A stretch of DNA of 45,269 nucleotides from JAADHX01 sp964569385. Lineage in GTDB: Bacteria; Actinomycetota; Acidimicrobiia; Acidimicrobiales; Poriferisodalaceae. The position numbers and the translations under genes were made by a program. Below the pieces are notes generated by a model. That model had not been told where the DNA came from and made no database searches. It saw only the letters and a program-made list of their open reading frames with translations. Each line of letters begins with the position of its first letter. The stretch's first letter is position 1. Below are positions 33,422 through 40,928 of the stretch, in pieces. The DNA is taken from contig CAZMUM010000041.1 in the NCBI GenBank assembly GCA_964569385.1, positions 1 through 45,269 on the forward strand, written 5' to 3'.

Positions 33422-35445
33422 GAGCAAGACCCGGTGCATCGAGCTACTGATCCGTCGTTGCGGACGATACGGTAGTTGTTTGACGATCCGTATCGATCGA
33501 TTTCGACGACGTTCGAAGTCGAGAGGCTGCCTCTGAAGGGGGCAGCTCCGAAGCTATATACCGATCCGTTGGAGCGCACAATCCAGTAGCCGTTGCCGGT
33601 TTTGTTTACCTCTATTGAGACCGCGTCCGATATCGACAACCCAAGTCCTGGTAGGGAGCCGTAGAAGCCGGCAGCTCCGAATGAGAAGACGCCACCGTCG
33701 GACCCCAGTAGCCAGTATCCGTTGCCCTGGGGGCGGGCGACGATATCTACAATATTGGTCACCGATATACCCAGCGCAGGGAGCGAGCCGTAGTAGCCGG
33801 CCGAGCCGTAAGCGAAAATTCCGCCGTCCTTGGCAACGAGCCAGTATCCCGAGTTGGTGGAGTTACTCATTGCCACAACTGGCTGACTCAGATTCAGGTT
33901 CGAGGGGTCGCCGAAGTCGGCGGCACCGAAGTTCAATATCTGCCCGTCATCGGTCACCATCCAGTAGCCACCCCACGGGTCGTTGTCTTCTATATCGACT
34001 ACAGACCCGCTTAAGGCGACGTCAGAGGCATCGCCATGGAATGGGGCACCGCCGTGGGCAATCAGATCGGCAAACCCGGTCGCTGTCCAGAACTTCAGAG
34101 TGTTGGTCGTGAACGAAGCAATGCCAACCACCGCCGTCTGAGCGACCCGATAATTGGCAAGCGCATACATCTGATCGCGCATAGTGCGGGCGTTGTCCTC
34201 ATCCGCAGCCCCAGTTGTCCACCCAGCGAATGAGACGGCTGGGTTCGAGTAGTAAAGCACCCGAACACAATCTGGGCAGCCCTCGTTGCTAGCGTTGATG
34301 GTCACACGCTTGGCTGGGAAGTCGGCCCGGGCACGCGAGTAGTCGGAAAAGCCTGGGCCATCGTTAGCGTTGGCCGAGTGTCCGTTCCCGAACACGTGAC
34401 CGAGTTCGTGGGCGAAGATATATGTACAGCCCCAGAAACAGCTGGAATCTGCGGCTGCGTAGGCAAAGCTGCTATCGGCGAGGCCGTTGTTGTCGAGCGT
34501 AAATCCAAGCCCCGCGCCGGCACCGTCAGTGTTCGTTATGAACATCACAAGGTCAGCGCCGAGGCGGTCACGCTCGACAGGAACGTCGTCAAGAATCCCA
34601 TCGGTAGTGTCTTGTAAATCCCCTGGCGCAGCCACCACTGTCGTACCCGGATAGTTGGTGTCGGACTGGTAATAGCCGAGAATCTTGATACGGGCCGGGA
34701 CCTGGGAGTTCTGCATACCGAAGTTCATCAACCCGACCTCAGGCATTGACAACGCCATAAACTTGTGTCGACCTGCACCCCAAGATCCATTTAGTAAATA
34801 TCCGGAGTAGCCGGCGATTTCTTGGATCGCGGAAGAATCGTAGGCAATCAACAAATCAATCTTCGGCGACCCAGGCCCACCGGTGGAAAGCTGGTTTACT
34901 GGTTGCAAGGCCGTTTCGAGCGCTGAGCGGTTCCTATTGTCGGCTTCTTTTGGCGAAGGAACTTCGGCCTCTCGAGTCTGAGGGAAAGTTGACGGGTCGA
35001 CCTCGGCGACCAGCAGTGACCTTTCCGCCCCCACCGTTTCGACCCGAAAGATCGAGTTGCTGCTACCCTCGCCCGTACCATCGAGAACGATACTCATTGC
35101 GACTTGATCGGCCGAAACCCCGACCGAGAACCAGCCCTTTCGCCCATCGCTCAATACCGCGACTCCGACCAACGAAACCGTTTCGAGTGACACACCATCG
35201 ACAAGTTGTGCCTCCAGTTTCGCGCTCAGGTCATCAAACAGCGGAACTTCCAGCGTCACCCGCCCGTCCGGTCGAAAACTGCTACCAACCGCCCGTAGCT
35301 CATCAGCCAACCGGAGCGACGAATCAAGAGCACCCGACCGCCGAACGTCGATACTATCTCCGTACATCAACCCCAGCATCGTCGAAACATCAACCGCAGG
35401 TGCAACCTCTACCGAGCTGACAACGACCGCAGGTTCGGAGGGCAA
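33412..35445 (-). CDS. Secreted zinc metalloprotease with propeller-like repeats (signal peptide out of frame)
   Basis: The main frame encodes 677 residues from a TTG at 35445. FAHELGHVFGNGH at about residues 344-356 is the metzincin HExxHxxGxxH zinc site; FGMQNS further on is not the Met-turn, which I could not place. About five C-terminal repeats such as DGGVFSFGAAGFYGSLPGLG with YWLLGSDG match those of the downstream protein. The true start is probably the ATG at 35527, preceded by GGGAGAGA. It begins a perfect signal peptide (MVKQILFSGLILGLVV) but is one base out of frame because of a run of nine C (plus strand) at 35471-35479. With eight, the reading would be continuous through SPVSAQE. 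Confidence 0.75.
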   Translation of the reverse strand: MPSEPAVVVSSVEVAPAVDVSTMLGLMYGDSIDVRRSGALDSSLRLADELRAVGSSFRPDGRVTLEVPLFDDLSAKLEAQLVDGVSLETVSLVGVAVLSDGRKGWFSVGVSADQVAMSIVLDGTGEGSSNSIFRVETVGAERSLLVAEVDPSTFPQTREAEVPSPKEADNRNRSALETALQPVNQLSTGGPGSPKIDLLIAYDSSAIQEIAGYSGYLLNGSWGAGRHKFMALSMPEVGLMNFGMQNSQVPARIKILGYYQSDTNYPGTTVVAAPGDLQDTTDGILDDVPVERDRLGADLVMFITNTDGAGAGLGFTLDNNGLADSSFAYAAADSSCFWGCTYIFAHELGHVFGNGHSANANDGPGFSDYSRARADFPAKRVTINASNEGCPDCVRVLYYSNPAVSFAGWTTGAADEDNARTMRDQMYALANYRVAQTAVVGIASFTTNTLKFWTATGFADLIAHGGAPFHGDASDVALSGSVVDIEDNDPWGGYWMVTDDGQILNFGAADFGDPSNLNLSQPVVAMSNSTNSGYWLVAKDGGIFAYGSAGYYGSLPALGISVTNIVDIVARPQGNGYWLLGSDGGVFSFGAAGFYGSLPGLGLSISDAVSIEVNKTGNGYWIVRSNGSVYSFGAAPFRGSLSTSNVVEIDRYGSSNNYRIVRNDGSVARCTGSCSWL

Positions 35446-35527
35446 CTCTTGGGCTGAAACCGGGCTTAGACCCCCCCCCGACTACCAGACCCAAAATCAA
35501 ACCACTAAACAGAATCTGCTTCACCAT
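35446..35527 (-). other. Out-of-frame signal peptide segment with C9 homopolymer
   Basis: The ATG at 35527 opens a typical secretion signal, and the frame is lost at the nine-base homopolymer (35471-35479). Downstream, the protease frame read backwards gives GLSPVSAQELPSEP, an ideal signal-peptidase region. Removal of one base joins the two. This can be a sequencing error, a true frameshift, or a phase-variable tract. Confidence 0.65.
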
Positions 35528-35611
35528 TCTCTCCCATCAAAGAGTCCTAAACTGTAGGCACCGTACCTACTGCGGCTCAACCGTAGCAGCAGCCGAGTGC
35601 CAAGAACGGTC

Positions 35612-35666
35612 GCCTCCATGCCTCCATGCCTCCATGCCTCCATGCCTCCATGCCTCCATGCCTCCA
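35612..35666. repeat. 8-bp tandem repeat (GCCTCCAT)n
   Basis: Six exact units of GCCTCCAT are followed by a seven-base partial unit, ending at 35666. It lies between the protease promoter region and the transposase relic. Because eight is not a multiple of three, no coding function is likely; frames through it give artificial Met/His/Pro-rich peptides. Copy number may vary by slippage. Confidence 0.9.
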
Positions 35667-35995
35667 GAAGCGTCCGCGGTCGCATCAAAGCCAGGGCGTG
35701 GGCATCGATGCACAAACTGCGGCGGATCATGGTACGACCGGACCGAGAACGCATTGGCGGGCCCGGTGTCAACGTCGAGATGGATTGCACCTTCATAGAA
35801 GGCGTCACCAAAGACCGCAACAAGCGTTATGCCATTACCCACAAACCAGTCGTACTGATCTCATCACCGAACCCGGCCCACAAGGAGCTACCAGCAGTGC
35901 TTCGTGTGGCACCGCTAGTGTTCGCCCGGGACGGCCTCCGGCTCTCGATTCGCGGTGCTGATCGGGCCGCTCGGGCCACCGGCTCGGCCTCTTAA
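35667..35995 (+). pseudogene. Relic of an ISXO2/IS1595-like transposase
   Basis: The plus-strand frame reads ARAWASMHKLRRIMVRPDRERI, with GVNVEMDCTFIEG and RNKRYA after it. This resembles the core of ISXO2-type (IS1595 family) transposases (AWaMLHrLRrAMvRPgR...VEvDETyiGG). The first catalytic Asp is kept (MDCTF), but the following Glu is replaced by Cys and the rest of the DDE domain is not recognisable after about 35870. No terminal inverted repeats or target duplications were found. It is a decayed fragment. Confidence 0.55.
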
Positions 35996-36282
35996 CCTCG
36001 CTTAGCGGCCTTACGCTCCTGGGATCGTTGCCATTTCTTCTGTCGGCTGCGGCAGGCCTTGCGGCAGTATCGGTGGTTGGCCGATCGGCGTTCGAACAAC
36101 TCGCCGCAACGCCAGTACGCGCACGTGGCCAGCGACTCCGGGTCGAAGTTAGGGTCCTCGGGGAAATCGCCGTCGTCGACGACGATATGGCGCTTCATTT
36201 CGATGCGTACTCCCTCCCCAACCAGCAAACGTTCCCTGGCGTCCCAGTAACGTTTGTGCTGACTACCCAACAGTACGTCCAT
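35992..36282 (-). CDS. Small zinc-finger protein, unknown function
   Basis: A 96-residue frame runs from the ATG at 36282. It contains MDVLLGSQHKRYWDARER, an acidic middle (DDGDFPEDPNFDPES), and a Cys cluster CAYWRC-x13-CRKAC (CX4C-X13-CX3C). A very basic tail (RQKKWQRSQERKAAKRG) follows. This looks like a zinc-stabilised DNA- or RNA-binding tail. I do not recognise a family. It starts 38 bp after the ABC permease stop on the same strand. The open frame extends further upstream into the permease gene, but that part is only overlap. It could be a fragment of a larger gene. Confidence 0.5.
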   Translation of the reverse strand: MDVLLGSQHKRYWDARERLLVGEGVRIEMKRHIVVDDGDFPEDPNFDPESLATCAYWRCGELFERRSANHRYCRKACRSRQKKWQRSQERKAAKRG

Positions 36283-36320
36283 TTGGGCCAAACGAGGCCG
36301 AAGCCAAACGCCAGAATCGC

Positions 36321-37535
36321 CTACATCGGTCGAACTGCGTCGGCGGGGTCGAGCAGTGCGGCTCGAATCGCCGGGTACAGGCCAGCAATGGCCCCCAGGA
36401 TGAGAGCGGCCCCAACACCAGCAGCCAATGATTGGACCGGAATATCGACCAACCAACCTTGATTGTTGGCATAGACGTAGGTCACCGCCGATCCAAGAAC
36501 ACAGCCAATGACTCCCCCGAGGGTTGCCAGGCTGGCCGACTCAAGCACGAACTGGCTCGCGATATGGCGCCGGGTGGCACCAAGGGCCCGACGCAGGCCA
36601 ATCTCGCCCCTGCGCTCGAGCACTGAGATGACCATCACATTGGCGATGCCTACACCTCCAACAACTAGAGCCACGGCCCCGAGGCCCAACAGGAGACGCT
36701 GTAGGTTCTCGTCGACTTGGGCTCTGGCCTCCAGAGCGTCCGATGGCCTTGACACGGATACTTCGTTGGGATCGGCCGGGTTGACTGTTCGGGGCAACAC
36801 TTGGCGAACGGCCTCGACCAGTTCGGGATCAGTGCGAAGATATATCGCCGTTGGCACGATCTCGGCACCAAGAAACTCCTCGGCCGCTACGTTGCCAATG
36901 AGCACTGCCCGATCGATATCTGGGTTGAGATCCACTGGATGCAGAATCCCAATCACGGCAAATCGAACCCCAGCAACATCGACCACGGGGCCTTCACTAA
37001 GGTCGAGGATGCCGAGCCGTTCAGCGGCCACGGAACCGAGCACCACTGTGGGCAGCGTGGCCGTTAAGTCGTCGAGGAATCGTCCGTGGACCAGCGACCC
37101 TTCAAGAGTGGCTAGAAGCTGAGGCTCGGTTGCCAACACATCGAGGCCGTTGTTGTCGTCGGCAAACTCGCTTCTTTGAACCTCAGTCTGGAGGCGCGAA
37201 ACCGACGATGCTTGAAGCACAGGGCCAATTCTGCGCACCATCGCCGGCGACTCGACCGGGAGTGTAGCGGCGTCACCAAGGACGCTGCTGCCTGGCTGAA
37301 TCTGCAGCAGGTTCGTGCCGATCTTGTCGATTTCGGCGATCAGGTTGGCTTTGCTCGAACTAGAGATACCGATTACGGCCACCATCGACGCTATGCCGAT
37401 AGCGATTCCGAGAGCGGTCAGCAGGGTGCGTCCTTTTCGGCTCCGCAGGCCATGAGTGCCTGTAGTGATGGCGTCTCTGGCCAACATCTTGGATCGATGC
37501 TTGGTCGATGAGTCGGACCCGGCTCCGCTCCTCAT
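36321..37535 (-). CDS. MacB/FtsX-type ABC transporter permease
   Basis: This 404-residue permease has the MacB-like layout. One membrane helix near residues 37-58 (TALGIAIGIASMVAVIGIS) is followed by a large extracytoplasmic domain of about 200 residues and three C-terminal helices (about 285-310, 330-355 and 370-395). NVMVISVLERRGEIGLRRALGATRR is the conserved cytoplasmic coupling helix. Such permeases work mechanically rather than as channels, driving efflux of peptides, macrolides or lipoproteins with an adaptor. Its start overlaps the ATPase stop as ATGA (37532-37535). Confidence 0.92.
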   Translation of the reverse strand: MRSGAGSDSSTKHRSKMLARDAITTGTHGLRSRKGRTLLTALGIAIGIASMVAVIGISSSSKANLIAEIDKIGTNLLQIQPGSSVLGDAATLPVESPAMVRRIGPVLQASSVSRLQTEVQRSEFADDNNGLDVLATEPQLLATLEGSLVHGRFLDDLTATLPTVVLGSVAAERLGILDLSEGPVVDVAGVRFAVIGILHPVDLNPDIDRAVLIGNVAAEEFLGAEIVPTAIYLRTDPELVEAVRQVLPRTVNPADPNEVSVSRPSDALEARAQVDENLQRLLLGLGAVALVVGGVGIANVMVISVLERRGEIGLRRALGATRRHIASQFVLESASLATLGGVIGCVLGSAVTYVYANNQGWLVDIPVQSLAAGVGAALILGAIAGLYPAIRAALLDPADAVRPM

Positions 37536-38305
37536 GCCGAACCCATCCCCGTAGCTGAATCGGTTCTGTCGAACCGCTCGTCGCCGACAATCTTGCCGTC
37601 GTCAAGCGAGACCTTTCTGGCCATGCGAGCTGCGATGTCGCGGTCGTGAGTAATCACGATGATGGTGGCTCCGTCGTTGTTCAGCTCCTCCAGCAGGGCA
37701 ACGATCTCAGCCGATGTCGAGCTGTCCAGGTTGCCTGTGGGTTCGTCGGCTAACACGATCGCGGGGTCGCCCACGATGGCCCTGGCAATCGCCACCCGTT
37801 GACGCTCACCGCCCGAGAGTTGCGGAGGTTTGTGGTTGATTCGATGCCCAAGCCCGACTCGTTCCAGGGCATCGGTGGCCAACGAACGCCGCTGGCGCTT
37901 CGACACACCTCGGTATAGGAGGCCGGTGGCAACGTTGTTGACTACGTCGATCCCCTCCAGCAGGTGGAATTGCTGGAACACGAACCCGATACGGGCCGAA
38001 CGTAACCCGGCCAGACGAGTATCGGACAATTTGTTGGCTGCGGTCCCTTCGATTAGGACCTGGCCTGATGTCGGACGGTCCAGAGTGCCGATGATGTTCA
38101 TCAGTGTCGACTTCCCAGACCCCGACGCACCAACCACGGCCACGAACTCGCCCTGACCCACGGCCAGCGATACGTCGTCAAGGGCACGTACCGGCGACGC
38201 CGTGCCGTAGAGCTTCGTGACCGACACCAGCTCGAGCACAGGCGCTCGGCCATTGGCTTGCTCATGTGGGGCTACTACTTGGTTCTCCTCAGTTGGAACG
38301 CTCAC
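37532..38305 (-). CDS. ABC transporter ATP-binding protein (MacB/LolD type)
   Basis: This 257-residue ATPase has Walker A GASGSGKST (59-67), Q-loop VFQQFHLLEG, signature LSGGERQRVAIARA (from about 163), Walker B IVLADEPTGNLD and the H-loop VITHDRD. ADEPTGNLDS is the usual form for the MacB/LolD/FtsE exporter group. It pairs with the downstream permease, and each neighbouring gene overlaps it by 4 bp, so the three are made in equal amounts. Confidence 0.95.
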   Translation of the reverse strand: MSVPTEENQVVAPHEQANGRAPVLELVSVTKLYGTASPVRALDDVSLAVGQGEFVAVVGASGSGKSTLMNIIGTLDRPTSGQVLIEGTAANKLSDTRLAGLRSARIGFVFQQFHLLEGIDVVNNVATGLLYRGVSKRQRRSLATDALERVGLGHRINHKPPQLSGGERQRVAIARAIVGDPAIVLADEPTGNLDSSTSAEIVALLEELNNDGATIIVITHDRDIAARMARKVSLDDGKIVGDERFDRTDSATGMGSA

Positions 38306-39396
38306 TGCGCCACCACGACTTTCGCTCCAACTTCGATCGGCCCATCGATCTCGGCCTGCCCATCAAGAACCTCGCCAACGGTAACGGCGACAATCGCAGT
38401 CTGACCGGCATCGTCGACAACCTCGACGCCAAACCCGCCCTCGCCTAAGGCCAGTAGCGACCCGACCGGAACAATGAACACATCGCTGGCCACGGTTTCT
38501 ACAACTCCGACAGTGACGGTTGACGTATCGGTCGGAAGCGACCTGGGAGCACCGATTGTGGTCCGCCACACCCGCGAGCCGTCGGCCACGGTCACCTGTT
38601 CTTGTTTGGTGACCGTGCCCTCGACCGCGGTGCCGTCGGCAAGTTCTATCTTGACTGATCCGCCGACGATGAGGGCGCTTCGGTCTCGATTCGAGGTGTC
38701 GACCAGGATGTCTGCTGCCTCTCGACTCACGGTCAGGCTCTCGAACCGGGAACCGATCCGCGAGGCCGACGCGATGCGAACCGGGTCGGCACTAAACACC
38801 AGTTGCGAGCTGTTAACCAGACCCGAGATTGGATGGCCAACGTCTTGTTGCCAAGCCTTGACAGCTCTCTCGGTGCTGGGTCCGAACTCGCCGTCGACAA
38901 CAAGTTTGCCTTCGGCGTCGAATCCACTGTCGAGCAGGAACCTCTGAAGCTGTTCGACGTCGGGGCCGGTCATCAGCTTCAGACGGTTTCCGAACTCATC
39001 GCGGCCTCGGGTGTCAACCTTTTGGAGAGTGCGATACATCGGCATCGAGCCCTCAGCCAGGGTGAGCGGGGCGTTGTTAACCCTGATGAGCTCGCCGCCG
39101 AACCCGACCGTTTCGCCAATGTCGCGTTGTGCGGTGATCAGACCAGTCGCGTCGGAGGTGACGGTCCACTCGTCACCGAAACTGATCGATGCGTTGAACT
39201 CCTTCTCGGCGGTGAGATCTCCTCGGCGCACAGTCGCAGTGTCAAATGACGCCAGCGCCAACGAATCGACCAATGTCTCTGCTGGAACCTGTTCGTCGTC
39301 GGATTGGGCGAGTATTTCTGAGCCTGAAGCCACAACTCCTGCTCCTATCAACACCAGAGTGGAGGCCGCTATCAGCCAGTGAGTTCGGCGCTTCAT
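38302..39396 (-). CDS. Periplasmic/extracytoplasmic adaptor with peptidoglycan-binding domain
   Basis: This 364-residue protein has an N-terminal signal anchor (LIAASTLVLIGAGVVASG). A beta-barrel/lipoyl-like half follows (FNASISFGDEWTVTSDATGLI, typical of HlyD/MacA adaptors). A PG_binding_1 domain is inserted at about residues 143-205 (MTGPDVEQLQRFLLDSGF, FGPSTERAVKAWQQ). The C-terminal barrel returns (VGSLLALGEGGFGVEVVD). In Gram-positive bacteria this fusion ties the MacB-type pump to the cell wall. Overlaps with neighbours are 4 bp on both sides. Confidence 0.88.
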   Translation of the reverse strand: MKRRTHWLIAASTLVLIGAGVVASGSEILAQSDDEQVPAETLVDSLALASFDTATVRRGDLTAEKEFNASISFGDEWTVTSDATGLITAQRDIGETVGFGGELIRVNNAPLTLAEGSMPMYRTLQKVDTRGRDEFGNRLKLMTGPDVEQLQRFLLDSGFDAEGKLVVDGEFGPSTERAVKAWQQDVGHPISGLVNSSQLVFSADPVRIASASRIGSRFESLTVSREAADILVDTSNRDRSALIVGGSVKIELADGTAVEGTVTKQEQVTVADGSRVWRTTIGAPRSLPTDTSTVTVGVVETVASDVFIVPVGSLLALGEGGFGVEVVDDAGQTAIVAVTVGEVLDGQAEIDGPIEVGAKVVVAQ

Positions 39397-40103
39397 GATG
39401 TTTCGCCGCCAAAGAGCCCGTCAAGTACTGCGTATTTGTCGAACACGGCAGAACACTCTTGCGATGCCTCCTCGAACTTCTCGAAGTCGAAATCGTCGTC
39501 AGCGAATGATGGCAGCCCGGTCTGTGGGTCAGTCTCAGCCTCGCCGCCCTCGACGATGGCCAATCCGTCACCTGCTCCGTCTTCGAATTCAGCTACATCG
39601 ACGCCGAGGTCTCTCATGCAGTCGGTGAACTCTAGTTGGGCGTCGGAAAGCGCCGCCTCTTGTTCGGGTGACAGATCAAAACCGACATCGACGCCCTGGA
39701 GGTGCACTTCGCACTCAACGTTCGCCGCTTCGAAGGCGTCGAAGTCGAACTCGCCTATCGATGCTGGCCCACCCTGGGGGTCGACCTCGGCCGAGCCACC
39801 AGACACCGAATCGCCCAGGGTTATCCCGCCCTCGGCACCCCCGGAATCGGTGGCGAAGTCGAAGCCGGCATCGGTCATGCATTGGTCGAACAGCGCAAAG
39901 GCGTCTTCGGCGTTATCGGGGGCATCTGGGTCGGTGGTAGTCGATTCGTCGGTGTCGTCAGATGTTGCAGCAACTGAGATCTCGGTAGCGGAGGCGATTC
40001 CGTTGGCGGCGGCCCCGTCGGAGTCGCCTCCGCAGGCCGTCAAGGCTAAGCCGACAGCCACTGCTGCCGCGGCGAGTTGGGGTCTGATTGAGGACCTGGA
40101 CAT
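39393..40103 (-). CDS. Lipoprotein with duplicated Cys-pair motif
   Basis: This 236-residue protein starts at the ATG at 40103, preceded by AGGAGATT. The lipobox LALTACGG places the lipidated Cys near residue 23, followed by an acidic, Gly/Ser/Thr-rich linker. Two related units follow. Unit 1 has DQCMTDAGFDF and later FDFDAFEAANVEC; unit 2 has TDCMRDLGVDV and later FDFEKFEEASQEC. Each unit carries two Cys that could form a disulfide. No known family is recognised. As first gene of the operon it may sense or capture the pump's substrate at the outer face, which is inference. Confidence 0.75.
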   Translation of the reverse strand: MSRSSIRPQLAAAAVAVGLALTACGGDSDGAAANGIASATEISVAATSDDTDESTTTDPDAPDNAEDAFALFDQCMTDAGFDFATDSGGAEGGITLGDSVSGGSAEVDPQGGPASIGEFDFDAFEAANVECEVHLQGVDVGFDLSPEQEAALSDAQLEFTDCMRDLGVDVAEFEDGAGDGLAIVEGGEAETDPQTGLPSFADDDFDFEKFEEASQECSAVFDKYAVLDGLFGGETS

Positions 40104-40166
40104 TAGGAATCTCCTATTCGTACATCGAACTCTGTGTCCGACGCTGCGATTGTGGCTAAGAAGCCA

Positions 40167-40225
40167 TGAGAGACTGGTGAGATCAGATGAGATGGCTCTC
40201 ACGATGTGTTCTCATCAAAGTCTCA
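40167..40225. promoter_or_regulatory. Six phased TGAGA half-sites in a divergent promoter region
   Basis: TGAGA occurs on the plus strand at 40167, 40178 and 40188, and its complement TCTCA at 40197, 40210 and 40221 (first base of each). Steps are 11, 10, 9, 13 and 11 bp, close to one helical turn. The array lies between the lipoprotein-pump operon and the response regulator gene. This is typical of an OmpR/PhoB-type regulator controlling both itself and the divergent operon. Confidence 0.6.
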
Positions 40226-40249
40226 TCACCAAGGCCCGATACTGACCCA

Positions 40250-40918
40250 ATGCGCATCCTCGTCGTTGAAGACAATCCGACGATGATCGACGCGCTCGAA
40301 CGAGGGCTCGTAGCCGAGGGATTCGACGTCGACACGGCCACCGACGGCCTCACTGGTCTATGGAGAGCACGAGAGTTCGCCTACGACGCCATCGTGCTCG
40401 ACATCATGTTGCCAGCGATGAATGGCTATGAGATCTGCCGAACCCTGCGAGGCGAGGCCATCGCGACCCCGATCCTGATGCTGACAGCCAAACACGGCGA
40501 ACTCGACGAAGCTGAGGGTCTGGACCTAGGGGCCGATGATTACCTCACCAAACCGTTCAGCTTTGTCGTTCTAGTCGCCCGAATCAGGGCCATGTTGCGG
40601 CGAAATACTCCTGCTGTCGATTCTTCGCTCAATGTGGGTCAATTGAGCATCAATACCCGATCTCGAACCTGTCTGTGGGGCGGTGACACCGTCGCGTTGA
40701 CGCGCCGCGAGTTTTCCTTGCTCGAATCGTTGGCCCTCTCAGCTGGGCTACCGCTCACTCGCGACCAACTGCGGACCCACGTTTGGGGTTCGGCCTATGA
40801 AGGCGCGTCGAACGTGGTCGACGTCTATGTCGGATACCTACGAAAGAAGATCAGCCGACCCGACGGCACGAGCCCAATCGAAACAGTCCGCGGCGTCGGA
40901 TACCGGATAGTGAACTGA
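40250..40918 (+). CDS. OmpR-family response regulator
   Basis: This 222-residue protein starts at the ATG at 40250 (MRILVVEDN). The receiver domain has the acidic pair at the N-terminus, phospho-acceptor Asp51 (VLDIMLP) and Lys101 (DDYLTKPF). The C-terminal winged helix (about 125-222) has LTRREFSLLESLAL and VDVYVGYLRKKI with GVGYRI. It is expected to be phosphorylated by the sensor kinase encoded 10 bp downstream, and to bind the TGAGA array in front of it. Confidence 0.94.
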   Translation: MRILVVEDNPTMIDALERGLVAEGFDVDTATDGLTGLWRAREFAYDAIVLDIMLPAMNGYEICRTLRGEAIATPILMLTAKHGELDEAEGLDLGADDYLTKPFSFVVLVARIRAMLRRNTPAVDSSLNVGQLSINTRSRTCLWGGDTVALTRREFSLLESLALSAGLPLTRDQLRTHVWGSAYEGASNVVDVYVGYLRKKISRPDGTSPIETVRGVGYRIVN

Positions 40919-40928
40919 TGGCAACACA

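Noticed and set aside
35612..35666. Possible CRISPR array
   Set aside because: Units of 8 bp follow one another without spacers, so this is a simple tandem repeat.
36283..36456. N-terminal extension of the zinc-finger ORF
   Set aside because: Most of it is antiparallel-free overlap in another frame of the permease gene, and the peptide is Trp/Arg-rich without pattern.
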